Source of the DNA: Geothrix sp.
GTDB taxonomy: Bacteria; Acidobacteriota; Holophagae; Holophagales; Holophagaceae
NCBI GenBank assembly: GCA_030824075.1
Contig: JAVBYJ010000009.1
Span: forward strand, 46,694-110,693
Direction of reading: 5' to 3'
Length of the DNA stretch: 64,000 nucleotides
Positions 15,935-23,906 of this stretch are shown here, piece by piece (position 1 is the stretch's first letter; each line of letters starts with the position of its first letter). The notes beneath the pieces are model-generated. The model did not search any database and was not told the DNA's origin. It saw only the letters and a list, made by a program, of their open reading frames with translations. Made by a program: the position numbers and the translations under genes.

Positions 15935-16114
15935 TTACTTCCCCAGAACCTTTTCCACTTCGCCAACCTTCTTCTGAATGCTGCCGCTGATCTTTTCAGC
16001 CTTACCTTCGGACTCAAGGCGGGGGTTGTCGGTCACTTTACCGGCGGTCTCCTTGACCTTGCCCTTGAGCTCATGGATCTTTCCTGCGACCTGGTCCTTC
16101 GTGCTGGACTTCAT
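15935..16114 (-). CDS. CsbD-family stress-response protein
   Basis: A 59-residue hydrophilic protein of the CsbD type. The motif KDQVAGKIHELKGKVKETAGKVTDNPRLE and the Lys/Glu-rich helical remainder are diagnostic. CsbD-like proteins are abundant under general stress in many bacteria; the molecular role is not known. AAGGAGAT nine bases upstream supports the ATG at 16114 over one nine codons upstream. It heads a two-gene unit with the acidic 88-residue protein. An AT-rich segment at 16185-16230 would suit a promoter, but no clear consensus is seen. Confidence 0.85.
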   Translation of the reverse strand: MKSSTKDQVAGKIHELKGKVKETAGKVTDNPRLESEGKAEKISGSIQKKVGEVEKVLGK

Positions 16115-16141
16115 GGTGGCGATCTCCTTGGGGACGTGCAT

Positions 16142-16520
16142 GGAAGTGGACTTGCTTCACCAGGGAGTCATGCAGCCTTCGGGCCATTATCTAAAGTTCG
16201 CATAATGTTATATTTAAAGATACAGCCATCCTTGAATCCCCCGAGCTTCCAATCAAAATGAAAGACGGCGGACCTCAAAACGAAACCATCGACTCACCCA
16301 CGTCTGATGTCGGGCCCAGCACCGGGATCGCCTTGGCCCTTCCAGGCAGCCTCTTCACGCTTGTGGCGAAAGACAGCTACTCTGCATCTGGAGTCTGGAT
16401 GCCTTCCAAGAACACATCAAACAGGGAGTCGGTGCTGGCCGCTTCGTAAGCGAAGCGGACAACCACTGTCTGAATTCGGGACGCTTGTCCCCTGCCTGAT
16501 GCGTTTCTATGGAGATTCTG
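16142..16520. other. Gene-free stretch with an AT-rich segment and a possible antitoxin remnant
   Basis: About 380 bases without a convincing gene. The first part (16185-16230) is AT-rich and probably holds the promoter of the CsbD gene. On the plus strand at 16395-16499 a short open segment reads LDAFQEHIKQGVGAGRFVSEADN before a stop. It resembles the middle of ParD-type ribbon-helix-helix antitoxins, but it has no start codon and no toxin partner, so at most it is a relic. Nothing else is recognised. Confidence 0.35.
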
Positions 16521-17285
16521 ATGAATCCACATCCGCCTTTTCCCTCCATGCCGTTCATGGAGGCCTTTGCTCCGCTACTGCGCCTATTCAAGGGCGTGTC
16601 ACAGAAAGGGCCTGGCAGTGAAGCCTCCACGCTTCGCGCTCTTGCCCTTTGCCCTTTGCCTGCTCAGCCTTCCGTGGCGGATCTTGGGTGCGGCTCTGGT
16701 GCCTCCACCCTGGTCCTAGCTCGATCACTCCAGGTTCCCATCTTGGCCCTGGATGCGGATGGCACCGCACTGGATGACCTATGGGAAGCGGCCCGATCGC
16801 AAGGTCTGCTCCCAATGGTCATGCCACGTACCGGTGATATGGCAGCCCCCGGCATCGCGCCAGAAAGCCTCGATCTGCTCTGGTCTGAAGGGGCCATTGC
16901 CCACATTGGCTGGCAGGAAGGCTTGCGTATCTGGAAAGACCTGGTTCGTCCTGGCGGGGTCATGGCCATGACCGATGCCACTTGGTTTGAGGAGGACCCG
17001 CCGCTGGAAGCCCAGCGCGCCTGGGAGCAGTGGTACCCGGAGATGGGCACAGAGGCTTCCAATCTTCAGCTCGCCCGGGACCTGGGATTGGATGTGATCA
17101 GCCATTTCCGGCTGCCAAGGCAGGATTGGTGGGATTACTTCGACCAGGCCGAAGCCCGATGCCAGCAGAGCGACGGGGATGGCAGCTTGACCGAGGTTAT
17201 CGCCGGAATGCGTGGCGAAATGGACCTCTATCGTCGAGCAGGGCACAGCTATGGCTACGTGTTCTATATTCTGCGAAAGGTCTGA
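16521..17285 (+). CDS. Class I SAM-dependent methyltransferase
   Basis: A 254-residue Rossmann-fold methyltransferase. Motif I VADLGCGSGAST binds SAM; the acidic residue of motif II is in ILALDAD, and the later strand LLWSEGAIAHIG follows the family pattern. The C-terminal part with WWDYFDQAE and GYVFYILRK resembles small-molecule methyltransferases whose substrate is unknown. GGAG six bases before the ATG at 16521 decides the start over an ATG four codons upstream. A strong hairpin follows the stop. It is flanked by unrelated genes and appears monocistronic. Confidence 0.85.
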   Translation: MNPHPPFPSMPFMEAFAPLLRLFKGVSQKGPGSEASTLRALALCPLPAQPSVADLGCGSGASTLVLARSLQVPILALDADGTALDDLWEAARSQGLLPMVMPRTGDMAAPGIAPESLDLLWSEGAIAHIGWQEGLRIWKDLVRPGGVMAMTDATWFEEDPPLEAQRAWEQWYPEMGTEASNLQLARDLGLDVISHFRLPRQDWWDYFDQAEARCQQSDGDGSLTEVIAGMRGEMDLYRRAGHSYGYVFYILRKV

Positions 17286-17301
17286 CCTGTTGAGATGAAC
17301 C

Positions 17302-17338
17302 TGGCGACAGTCCCCAGCGTCCCTGGGGGCTGTCGCCA
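17302..17338 (+). terminator. Hairpin terminator after the methyltransferase gene
   Basis: A 16-bp stem with one G-U pair and a five-base loop: TGGCGACAGTCCCCAG pairs with CTGGGGGCTGTCGCCA. It begins 16 bases after the methyltransferase stop and lies before the stop of the convergent AraC gene. No T-run follows, so it may act in both directions or by a Rho-assisted route. Confidence 0.6.
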
Positions 17339-17359
17339 CATGACCCAACTCCGATCGAT

Positions 17360-18304
17360 TCACATCACATCTGGAGTGGTGTCACCGATCAACCCAACGG
17401 TTACGCGGTCAGACGTTCGCGCGTAACGACTCGGAGGCTGGCCCACGTGCCGGCTAAACGCGGTGCTGAAGGTGCTTGCGGAACCATAACCAACGCGTTC
17501 AGCTACTTCCGTGATCCCGAGATCGTGGTGGCGCAGCAGATCCTTCGCTACGGCCATGCGCCAGGTGAGCAGGTATTCCATGGGCGGCATGCCCATGGTC
17601 CGCGTGAAGCGCTCGAAGAAGGCCGAGCGCGATAGCGCCGCCGTTTTCGCGAGCTGGGCGACGGTCCAGGAGTGTGCGAGCTCGCCGTGCATCTGCCGCA
17701 CGGCCGGCGCGAGTCGCGCATCGGCCAGCCCGCGAAGAAGCCCTGGAGGCGTGTCTCCACCCGTTGTCGACCGCAGGGCTTCAATCAGCAACACCTCCAC
17801 GAGGCGGGCGAGCACGAGGTCGCGGCCTGGCCTCTGCCCGGTCGATTCCTCGCCAAGGAGCCGCACCAGCACGGAGAGCCGCTCGACGCCGCGCACGTGC
17901 ACCACCGCAGGCAACAACGACACCAGCACGGCCGCATCGGGGGAGTCGAAGATGAAGTAGCCGCCAAGCATCCGCACGTCGGGGGGGCCATCGGGTGTGC
18001 CGTGGCGAACTTCATCCGTGGGCGCGGGCGTCACCCTCGGGTCGATACACTCGGGTTCCACCGGCTCGAACCCGGACATGGTGAAGCCTGGCGTCGCCGG
18101 AAGCAGCACGAAGTCACCCGCCTCAAGGGTGAGGGCAGGGTAGCCATCGACGGCGAGACGACAGCTCCCCTCGAGCACGGCACTGAAGCTCGGATGGCCG
18201 AACGCCGAGTAGCGGACCCCCCAGCGACCCGCGCCGCTGATCCGCTTGGAGAACACCGTGCGCGGCTGAAGCAGCGCGATGACTTCTGAGAGTGGGTCAT
18301 TCAT
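17360..18304 (-). CDS. AraC-family transcriptional regulator (cupin sensor)
   Basis: A 314-residue regulator. The N-terminal half is a cupin-type ligand-binding domain (VLEGSCRLAVDG, LEAGDFVLLPA). The C-terminal 100 residues contain two helix-turn-helix motifs of the AraC type, with the signature VAERVGYGSASTFSTAFSRHVGQPPSRYA. It is divergent from the SDR gene, 109 bases apart, the standard arrangement for a regulator controlling the neighbouring oxidoreductase. GGAGAG lies about ten bases before the ATG. The inducer is unknown. Confidence 0.9.
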   Translation of the reverse strand: MNDPLSEVIALLQPRTVFSKRISGAGRWGVRYSAFGHPSFSAVLEGSCRLAVDGYPALTLEAGDFVLLPATPGFTMSGFEPVEPECIDPRVTPAPTDEVRHGTPDGPPDVRMLGGYFIFDSPDAAVLVSLLPAVVHVRGVERLSVLVRLLGEESTGQRPGRDLVLARLVEVLLIEALRSTTGGDTPPGLLRGLADARLAPAVRQMHGELAHSWTVAQLAKTAALSRSAFFERFTRTMGMPPMEYLLTWRMAVAKDLLRHHDLGITEVAERVGYGSASTFSTAFSRHVGQPPSRYARTSDRVTVGLIGDTTPDVM

Positions 18305-18374
18305 TGTTGGACGCTCTCCAATGAAATATGGATCTTACATTGTAGATAGTCCTATTTGCGTTTCCTATCCTAGA

Positions 18375-18398
18375 CAGGTCCACCCGAAGGTGGACCTG
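18375..18398. promoter_or_regulatory. Perfect inverted repeat in the araC/SDR intergenic region
   Basis: CAGGTCCACC and its exact complement GGTGGACCTG flank a CGAA tetraloop, 15 bases before the SDR start. As DNA it could be an operator; as RNA it would fold into a stable hairpin next to the ribosome site and could reduce translation. A second, weaker dyad, TACATTGTA, lies further upstream at about 18336. Confidence 0.45.
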
Positions 18399-18413
18399 CA
18401 AAAAGGTGACCTC

Positions 18414-19157
18414 ATGAAAACAGTGCTCATTACAGGTACTTCTTCGGGCTACGGCCTCGAGATCGCGCGCCACTTCCTCACTCAGGGCTGGAAGGTGATC
18501 GCCACCATGCGAACGCCCCGTGAAGACGTTCTGCCCCGGTCGGAACGCCTCCGGATCCTCGCGCTCGACGTGACGAAGCCGGAAAGCATCGAGGCCGCGC
18601 TGGAGGCTTGCGGGCCCCTCGACGTGCTCATCAACAACGCAGGCATTGGGGTGGTCGGCGCCTTCGAGGCCACGCCGATGAGCACGGTGCGCGAGGTGTT
18701 CGAAACCAACACCTTCGGCGTGATGGCCATGACGCAGGCGGTCCTACCCCAGTTTCGCGCAAGGCGGTCGGGCGTGGTGGTGAACGTGACCTCGAGCGTG
18801 ACCTTGGCGCGGATGCCGCTGGCGGCTGCGTACACCGCGAGCAAGATGGCCATCGAAGGGTTCACCGGGTCGCTCGCGTTCGAACTCGAGGCCTTCCATA
18901 TCCGCGTGAAGCTGGTTGAGCCGGGCTACGCCCCCACGACGCGCTTTACGAGCAACGGGGGCAAGCGCATGGAAGGGCTGATTCCCGAGGCCTACGCACC
19001 TTTCGCCGAGCGCACCTTCGCCGCCTTTGCGCAGCCAGCTGCGGTGACACTCGAATCCGACGTGGCCGAGGCGGTGTGGCGTGCCGTGAACGATGCGACG
19101 GGGCAGCTCCGGTTCCCGGCGGGTGCCGACGCGGTGGCCTTGGCGCAGGCGAGGTGA
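18414..19157 (+). CDS. Short-chain dehydrogenase/reductase
   Basis: A 247-residue classical SDR. The dinucleotide-binding motif is TGTSSGYG at residues 7-14, followed by NNAG at about residue 74. Catalytic residues appear as Ser in VTSSV and the YTASK pair Tyr/Lys. The C-terminal half fits the SDR branch often annotated as acting on small alcohols or carbonyls; the substrate is unknown. The ATG at 18414 follows AAAGGTGA. It is divergent from the AraC regulator. Codon use near the end is slightly less GC-biased than in neighbours. Confidence 0.9.
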   Translation: MKTVLITGTSSGYGLEIARHFLTQGWKVIATMRTPREDVLPRSERLRILALDVTKPESIEAALEACGPLDVLINNAGIGVVGAFEATPMSTVREVFETNTFGVMAMTQAVLPQFRARRSGVVVNVTSSVTLARMPLAAAYTASKMAIEGFTGSLAFELEAFHIRVKLVEPGYAPTTRFTSNGGKRMEGLIPEAYAPFAERTFAAFAQPAAVTLESDVAEAVWRAVNDATGQLRFPAGADAVALAQAR

Positions 19158-19254
19158 ACGACGGTGGTGCGGGGTGTTCCCCGCGAAGGCTAGACCAAAG
19201 GCAAGCCTCTTTCACATCCATCCAGGGGGTCCGAGATTTTCGTACCTTGGTGAC

Positions 19255-19309
19255 CATCAACAAGTGCCATTTCCGGGACGAGCCGTCCCGGAAATGGCAC
19301 TTGTTGATG
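19255..19309. repeat. Perfect 26-bp palindrome with 3-base loop
   Basis: Two exactly complementary 26-base arms (19255-19280 and 19284-19309) flank the loop AGC; the inner part reads TTCCGGGACG and CGTCCCGGAA. It is about 100 bases after the SDR stop and 44 bases before the sigma-54-type promoter of the efflux operon. It could be the SDR terminator (no T-run follows), an enhancer site for the sigma-54 activator, or a small palindromic mobile element. Confidence 0.8.
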
Positions 19310-19352
19310 ATTCACAAACAGCATAAATAAAATAATAAATAAAGTTATGACA

Positions 19353-19368
19353 CGGCACGGCTTTCGCT
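19353..19368 (+). promoter_or_regulatory. Predicted sigma-54 promoter of the efflux operon
   Basis: CGGCACGGCTTTCGCT matches the -24/-12 consensus with GG and GC separated by ten bases and only two mismatches. It lies 25 bases before the adaptor ATG, and an AT-rich tract (19322-19346) precedes it, suiting bending for activator contact. The operon itself encodes an NtrC-type sigma-54 activator as its seventh gene, which supports the assignment. Confidence 0.6.
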
Positions 19369-19392
19369 CTGGGCTTTGACCGGAGCCCCTCC

Positions 19393-20613
19393 ATGGATAT
19401 CCCCCTTCCTCAACCCAAACGTCACCGGAAAATCCTCTGGGCTGGCGGCGGCATTCTCGGGGTCCTGGTTCTTTTCTACGGCCTCGGGCGCCTGAAACCT
19501 GCAGCGCCTGAAGCGGATCGGCAGAGTTTGTTGATGGACCGGGTCCAGGAGGGCGCCATGGTCTTCCAGGTGCGGGGCACGGGGACCCTTGTGCCGGTGG
19601 ATGTGCGCATGATCACCGCCCAGGTGCCATGCAAGGTGGAGCGCATCCTGCTCTTTCCAGGCACCGAGGTCAAAGAGGACAGCGTCATTGCGGAGCTTTC
19701 CAGCCCTGAGCTTCAACAGTCGACCCTGGATGCCTTCTGGAATCTGAGGCGGGCCGAATCCGACTACAGCTTGAACGCCTTGAATCAGAAGGGCACCGTG
19801 GCCGCGGCACGGGCCTCTGCCAAGGAAGCGGAAGCCACCTTGAAGGCTTATGAACGCCTCAATCGGGAGGGCCTCCAGTCCGAGAGCGATGTGCTGCGCG
19901 CCAACGCCAGATACGAAGAATGCGCTGCCCGCCTCACCACGGAAGAAGCCCGCATGGCGCTCTTCGAAGGCAAGGGTGGTCAATTGGCTCCTGCCCGTGC
20001 CGCCCTGGAACAGGCGCGAGCCCAGTACGCCCTGAAGCAGGCGCAGACCGCCTCCCTGCATGTGCGAGCAGGCATGTCGGGCATGCTCCAGCAGGTGCCC
20101 CTCCAGGTGGGCCAGCAGTTGGCTCCAGGTACCAACCTGGCCAAAGTGGCCAAGCCTATGCCGCTGAAGGCGGAACTCAAGGTCAGCGAAACCCAGGCCA
20201 AGGACATCCTGGTCGGGCAAAAGGTGGCCGTGGATACCCGCAATGGCATCGTGCAAGGCCGTGTCATCCGGATCGACCCGAGTGTTCAGAACGGCACCGT
20301 CACCGTGGATGCAAGCCTGGATGGCCCGATGCCCAAAGGCGCCCGCCCGGACCTTAGCGTGGAAGGCATCATCGAACTGGACCGCGCCGACCGTGCGCTT
20401 AATGTGGGGCGTCCGGTCCAGGCCCAGTCCTTCGCCACCATCTCCCTGTTCAAAGTCACCCCCGATGGGCGGGAAGCCACCCGGGTCAAGGTGAAGCTAG
20501 GCAGGGCCTCGGTCAGCACGATCGAGGTCCTGGAAGGCCTGCGTCCCGGTGACCAGGTGATCCTCAGCGACACCAGCGCCTGGGATGGGAGCGATCGCAT
20601 CCGGATTCGCTAG
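19393..20613 (+). CDS. HlyD-family periplasmic adaptor (membrane fusion protein)
   Basis: A 406-residue membrane-fusion protein with one N-terminal helix (residues 13-31). The first lipoyl half (VRMITAQVPCKVERILLFPGTEVKEDSVIAEL) is followed by a coiled-coil hairpin of about residues 110-205 and the second lipoyl half (VRAGMSGMLQQVPLQVGQQLAPGTNLAKVA). A beta-barrel domain completes it. Such adaptors link MacB-type ABC permeases to an outer-membrane channel. GGAG lies eight bases before the ATG. It heads an operon with three permeases, one ATPase and a two-component system. No outer-membrane channel gene is present. Confidence 0.9.
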   Translation: MDIPLPQPKRHRKILWAGGGILGVLVLFYGLGRLKPAAPEADRQSLLMDRVQEGAMVFQVRGTGTLVPVDVRMITAQVPCKVERILLFPGTEVKEDSVIAELSSPELQQSTLDAFWNLRRAESDYSLNALNQKGTVAAARASAKEAEATLKAYERLNREGLQSESDVLRANARYEECAARLTTEEARMALFEGKGGQLAPARAALEQARAQYALKQAQTASLHVRAGMSGMLQQVPLQVGQQLAPGTNLAKVAKPMPLKAELKVSETQAKDILVGQKVAVDTRNGIVQGRVIRIDPSVQNGTVTVDASLDGPMPKGARPDLSVEGIIELDRADRALNVGRPVQAQSFATISLFKVTPDGREATRVKVKLGRASVSTIEVLEGLRPGDQVILSDTSAWDGSDRIRIR

Positions 20614-20623
20614 GAGCTATGCC

Positions 20624-20683
20624 ATGAACACGCTTCTCCAGGATCTGAGCCTCCAACCCGCCGAAGCCCTTCGTCAACACTGA
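20624..20683 (+). pseudogene. Nineteen-codon remnant of an ABC permease gene
   Basis: The reading frame MNTLLQDLSLQPAEALRQH joins what looks like the first eight residues of a MacB-type permease (MNTLLQDL is a common start in this family) to a typical permease C-terminus (PAEALR). The next gene ends in SPAEALRDG and another in PAEALRSE. GGAG still precedes the ATG. It fits an internal deletion of almost an entire permease gene between adaptor and first intact permease. Confidence 0.5.
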
Positions 20684-20695
20684 CCTGGATTCCCC

Positions 20696-23071
20696 ATGCG
20701 TCCTCTTGCTCTGTTCAAATCCCTCTTGCGCGAACCGCGAACGGCCCTTCCGGCCCTGATCCTGCTGGGATTGGGCATTGGCGGCTTCGCGTGGATGATG
20801 GCCCTCCACCGCAGCCTCATGATCCGCAGCCTGCCCGCCCCGAGGCCGGAGCGCTTGGTGAGCCTCTTCAATGGCAGTGCCTCCATGCCCGACAAGCACG
20901 GCACGCCTTCCACCGGAGACCTCCAATTGATGCGGGGATTTCCGGACACCTTCAAAGGCGTGGCGGCTTGGGCACCCACGAATGCGAACCTGGGGCTGGA
21001 GGTGCCCGTCCGCGTGCGCCTCGACCGCGTGACTGGGAATTTCTTTGATGTGCTGGAGGTCCGGCCCGCCATGGGGCGAGGCTTCCATTCCGCCGATGAT
21101 GAAGCAGGTGCCCCGCCCACCCTGATGCTGTCCCACAGCGCCTGGCGCGATCGATTTGGCGCCGATCCAGATCTGGTGGGACGCCGCATCACCATGAACG
21201 GCGAGAGCGCCCAGGTGATCGGCATCCTTCCGGAAGGCTTCCACACGGCCCACGGAACGGATGTGTTCCGTCCCTTCCAGTGGACTCCCGAACAGCGCGA
21301 TAACCACGGTCCCCACTTCCTACGCGTGGTCGCCCGCCTGCAGGATGGCGCGACGCTCGCCCAGGCCCGCGCGGCCATGGGCCAGGTGGCGGCGCGCATC
21401 CGCGAACGATTTGCGCAAGAAGCTCCCAAGGAACTCCTGGACCAAGTGCGCTACGACGCCACGCCTCTCATCGACGAGGTCCTGGGCCAGGGCCTTCGCG
21501 TGTTGCGCGTCCTGCGCTTGGCTACGGGCCTGCTGCTGCTGCTGGCCGCCTACAATGCCGCCTCTCTCCTTCTGACCCGGGGTCTGGGCCGACGCAACGA
21601 GATGGCCGTACGCAGTGCCCTTGGGGCCCAGCCCGCGGACCTTCGTCGCCTGCTGCTGATGGAAGGCGCCCTCCTGGGTTTCATCGGCGCGATGGGCGGC
21701 CTGCTATTCGCGCACCTGAGCCTGAGCATCACGGGACAAGTGCTCGCGTGGAGTTTCCCCGACTTGGCCCTGGGGGGCCTTTTCCTCGATGGACCTTCCT
21801 TTGTGGCGGCGGCGCTGCTGGGCCCCCTCCTGGGAGCCGTCTGCGCCCTCGCTGCCCAGCCGGGCAACCAGGTTTTAAACCTCCTTCGCACGGGCGGGCG
21901 TTCCCCTGGCCTGGGCGGCCCTGGCCGCGCACGGCGCACGCTGGTGGGTGCGCAGCTGGTGCTTGGCGGCACGCTGCTCATCGCGGCCCTCTCCCTGCAG
22001 CACGGCCTGGGGCGCCTCATGGCTTCGAATCTGGGCTTCGACTTGGATCGAGTCTGGACTTTCCAGATCCAGCCCGGCAAGGGGATGCCTCTGGCAACGC
22101 GCACGCAGTTGGCGCAGGCCATCACGCAGCGGCTTAGCGCCCTGCCGGGCGTGCAGGCTGCCGGGGCCAGCAATGGCCTGCCCATGAGTGGCTTTCGCAG
22201 CGATCTCAACACGCTCCTGCCCGATGGCCGGAAGATCGATCCCGAAGCCCGCGCCCTGACGCCCGGCATGGTCCAGGCCCTGGGGCTACACCTGCTGCGG
22301 GGCCGCGATGTGGAATCCACAGATGGCGCCGACGCAGAAAAGGTGATGCTGGTGACCCGCACGCTGGCCCAGCAAGCCTTCGGCACCGACGATGTGGTGG
22401 ACCAGCACCTCAGCTTCCAGGGGCAACCTTTCCGCATCGTGGGTCTGCTGGCGGATGTGCGGGAGTTCGGGCCCGCACAAATAGCCCCACCCATCTTCTA
22501 TGTGCCCCTGGCCCAGTCGAACCTCGTGTGGAACCAGGATCTCCATGTGGCCTTCCGGTCGATGGGGCCTCCGCCCACGGAGCAGCAGATGCAGGCCCTG
22601 CTGCGGGAAACGGCGCCAGGCCTGGCGCTCTTCCGATACCTGCCCATGCGGGATCTGCTGGAGGCGCAGTTGGGCCCCCAGCGCATGGCCCTGGCTTTTG
22701 TTGAGGCCTTCGCGGGCCTGGCTCTTTTGCTGGCGGCAGGCGGCGTGTTCGGCATCATGGCTGCGTCGGTATCGGCACGGCGTGCCGAGTTCGGTATCCG
22801 TTCCGCCCTGGGCGCCACGCCCCTTACCATCCTGAGTCAAATCCTTCGGGAAACCCTCCGGTTGGCCTCCCTGGCGGGCCTGGCGGGCGTGTTGCTGGGC
22901 GGCCTGCTGGAGCGCATGAGCCGCGATGTGCTGGGCACCTGGCCCAACCCACCCTTCTTGATCACCGTCGTTTCCCTAGCCGCCCTGGTGGGCGCCGCCT
23001 TGGCGGCGGCGTTCCTGCCGGCCCTGCGCGCCGCGCGCATCTCACCTGCCGAGGCTCTGCGGGACGGCTAG
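20696..23071 (+). CDS. FtsX/MacB-type ABC permease, ADOP class (first)
   Basis: A 791-residue permease with two FtsX-type halves and about eight membrane helices. Each half has a large periplasmic MacB-core domain (the first with GRGFHSADDE and SHSAWRDRFG). The C-terminal FtsX signature FGIRSALGATPLTIL and the terminal ARISPAEALRDG identify the duplicated permease class abundant in Acidobacteria. In a MacB-like system such proteins transmit ATP hydrolysis to the periplasm and adaptor. Divergent from the others in lacking the usual IGANTAVFS motif after the first helix. The ATPase gene follows 47 bases downstream. Confidence 0.9.
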   Translation: MRPLALFKSLLREPRTALPALILLGLGIGGFAWMMALHRSLMIRSLPAPRPERLVSLFNGSASMPDKHGTPSTGDLQLMRGFPDTFKGVAAWAPTNANLGLEVPVRVRLDRVTGNFFDVLEVRPAMGRGFHSADDEAGAPPTLMLSHSAWRDRFGADPDLVGRRITMNGESAQVIGILPEGFHTAHGTDVFRPFQWTPEQRDNHGPHFLRVVARLQDGATLAQARAAMGQVAARIRERFAQEAPKELLDQVRYDATPLIDEVLGQGLRVLRVLRLATGLLLLLAAYNAASLLLTRGLGRRNEMAVRSALGAQPADLRRLLLMEGALLGFIGAMGGLLFAHLSLSITGQVLAWSFPDLALGGLFLDGPSFVAAALLGPLLGAVCALAAQPGNQVLNLLRTGGRSPGLGGPGRARRTLVGAQLVLGGTLLIAALSLQHGLGRLMASNLGFDLDRVWTFQIQPGKGMPLATRTQLAQAITQRLSALPGVQAAGASNGLPMSGFRSDLNTLLPDGRKIDPEARALTPGMVQALGLHLLRGRDVESTDGADAEKVMLVTRTLAQQAFGTDDVVDQHLSFQGQPFRIVGLLADVREFGPAQIAPPIFYVPLAQSNLVWNQDLHVAFRSMGPPPTEQQMQALLRETAPGLALFRYLPMRDLLEAQLGPQRMALAFVEAFAGLALLLAAGGVFGIMAASVSARRAEFGIRSALGATPLTILSQILRETLRLASLAGLAGVLLGGLLERMSRDVLGTWPNPPFLITVVSLAALVGAALAAAFLPALRAARISPAEALRDG

Positions 23072-23118
23072 GCCGACCCAAACCTGCATCTTCCACCTTC
23101 CCCTTCCCTGGAGCATCT

Positions 23119-23823
23119 ATGTCTGATCCCATCATCCACCTCGAATCCATCAAGAAGGTCTTCAGCACCGACGAGGTGGAAACCCATGCGTTATCCGAGG
23201 TGCATCTCGATATCCGCGAAGGGGAATTCGTATCCATCGCGGGGCCATCAGGCTGCGGCAAGTCCACCTTGCTCTCCATCCTTGGGCTTCTGGACACGCC
23301 AACCAGTGGCACCTATGTCCTGAACAAGCAGGCCGCGTCGGGACTGAAGCTCAGCGAGCGTGCCCGCATCCGCAACCGGGAGATCGGCTTCATCTTCCAG
23401 AGCTTCAACCTCATCGGAGATCTCACGGTATTCGAGAACGTGGAGCTGCCCTTGGTCTACCGCGGCATGCCCGCCGCGGAGCGCCGCACCCGGGCGCTGA
23501 ACGTGCTTGAGGACGTGGGCATGAGCCACCGCGCGCGCCATCTGCCCAGCCAACTCAGCGGTGGCCAGCAGCAGCGCGTGGCCGTGGCGCGGGCGCTCGC
23601 CGGGAAACCCAGCATCCTGCTGGCGGACGAGCCCACGGGCAACCTCGACAGCGCCAATGGCGAATCCGTGATGGAGCTGCTGAAGGAACTCCACCGCCGG
23701 GGCTCCACCATCTGCATGGTGACGCATGACACGCGCTTCGCCCACGCGGCCGACCGCACCGTGCACCTGTTTGACGGCCGCATCGTCAGCGAAGAGGAAG
23801 CCCGGAAACAGCACACGGCGTGA
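23119..23823 (+). CDS. MacB/LolD-type ABC transporter ATPase
   Basis: A 234-residue ATPase with Walker A GPSGCGKST, signature LSGGQQQRVA, Walker B ILLADEPTGNLDS and the switch histidine in VTHDTR. This is the subfamily that partners FtsX/MacB permeases and powers efflux or lipoprotein release. It is the only ATPase in the operon, so it probably serves all three permeases. Spacing to the previous gene is 47 bases and to the following permease start 83 bases. Normal length, intact motifs. Confidence 0.93.
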   Translation: MSDPIIHLESIKKVFSTDEVETHALSEVHLDIREGEFVSIAGPSGCGKSTLLSILGLLDTPTSGTYVLNKQAASGLKLSERARIRNREIGFIFQSFNLIGDLTVFENVELPLVYRGMPAAERRTRALNVLEDVGMSHRARHLPSQLSGGQQQRVAVARALAGKPSILLADEPTGNLDSANGESVMELLKELHRRGSTICMVTHDTRFAHAADRTVHLFDGRIVSEEEARKQHTA

Positions 23824-23906
23824 CGGCTCTATCGACGCTGTTCACCGCCCTCTTCACCCAGCGGTGGCCGCTTGCAGACGTTCTTGATTCTGAATCGGAG
23901 TCGCCC

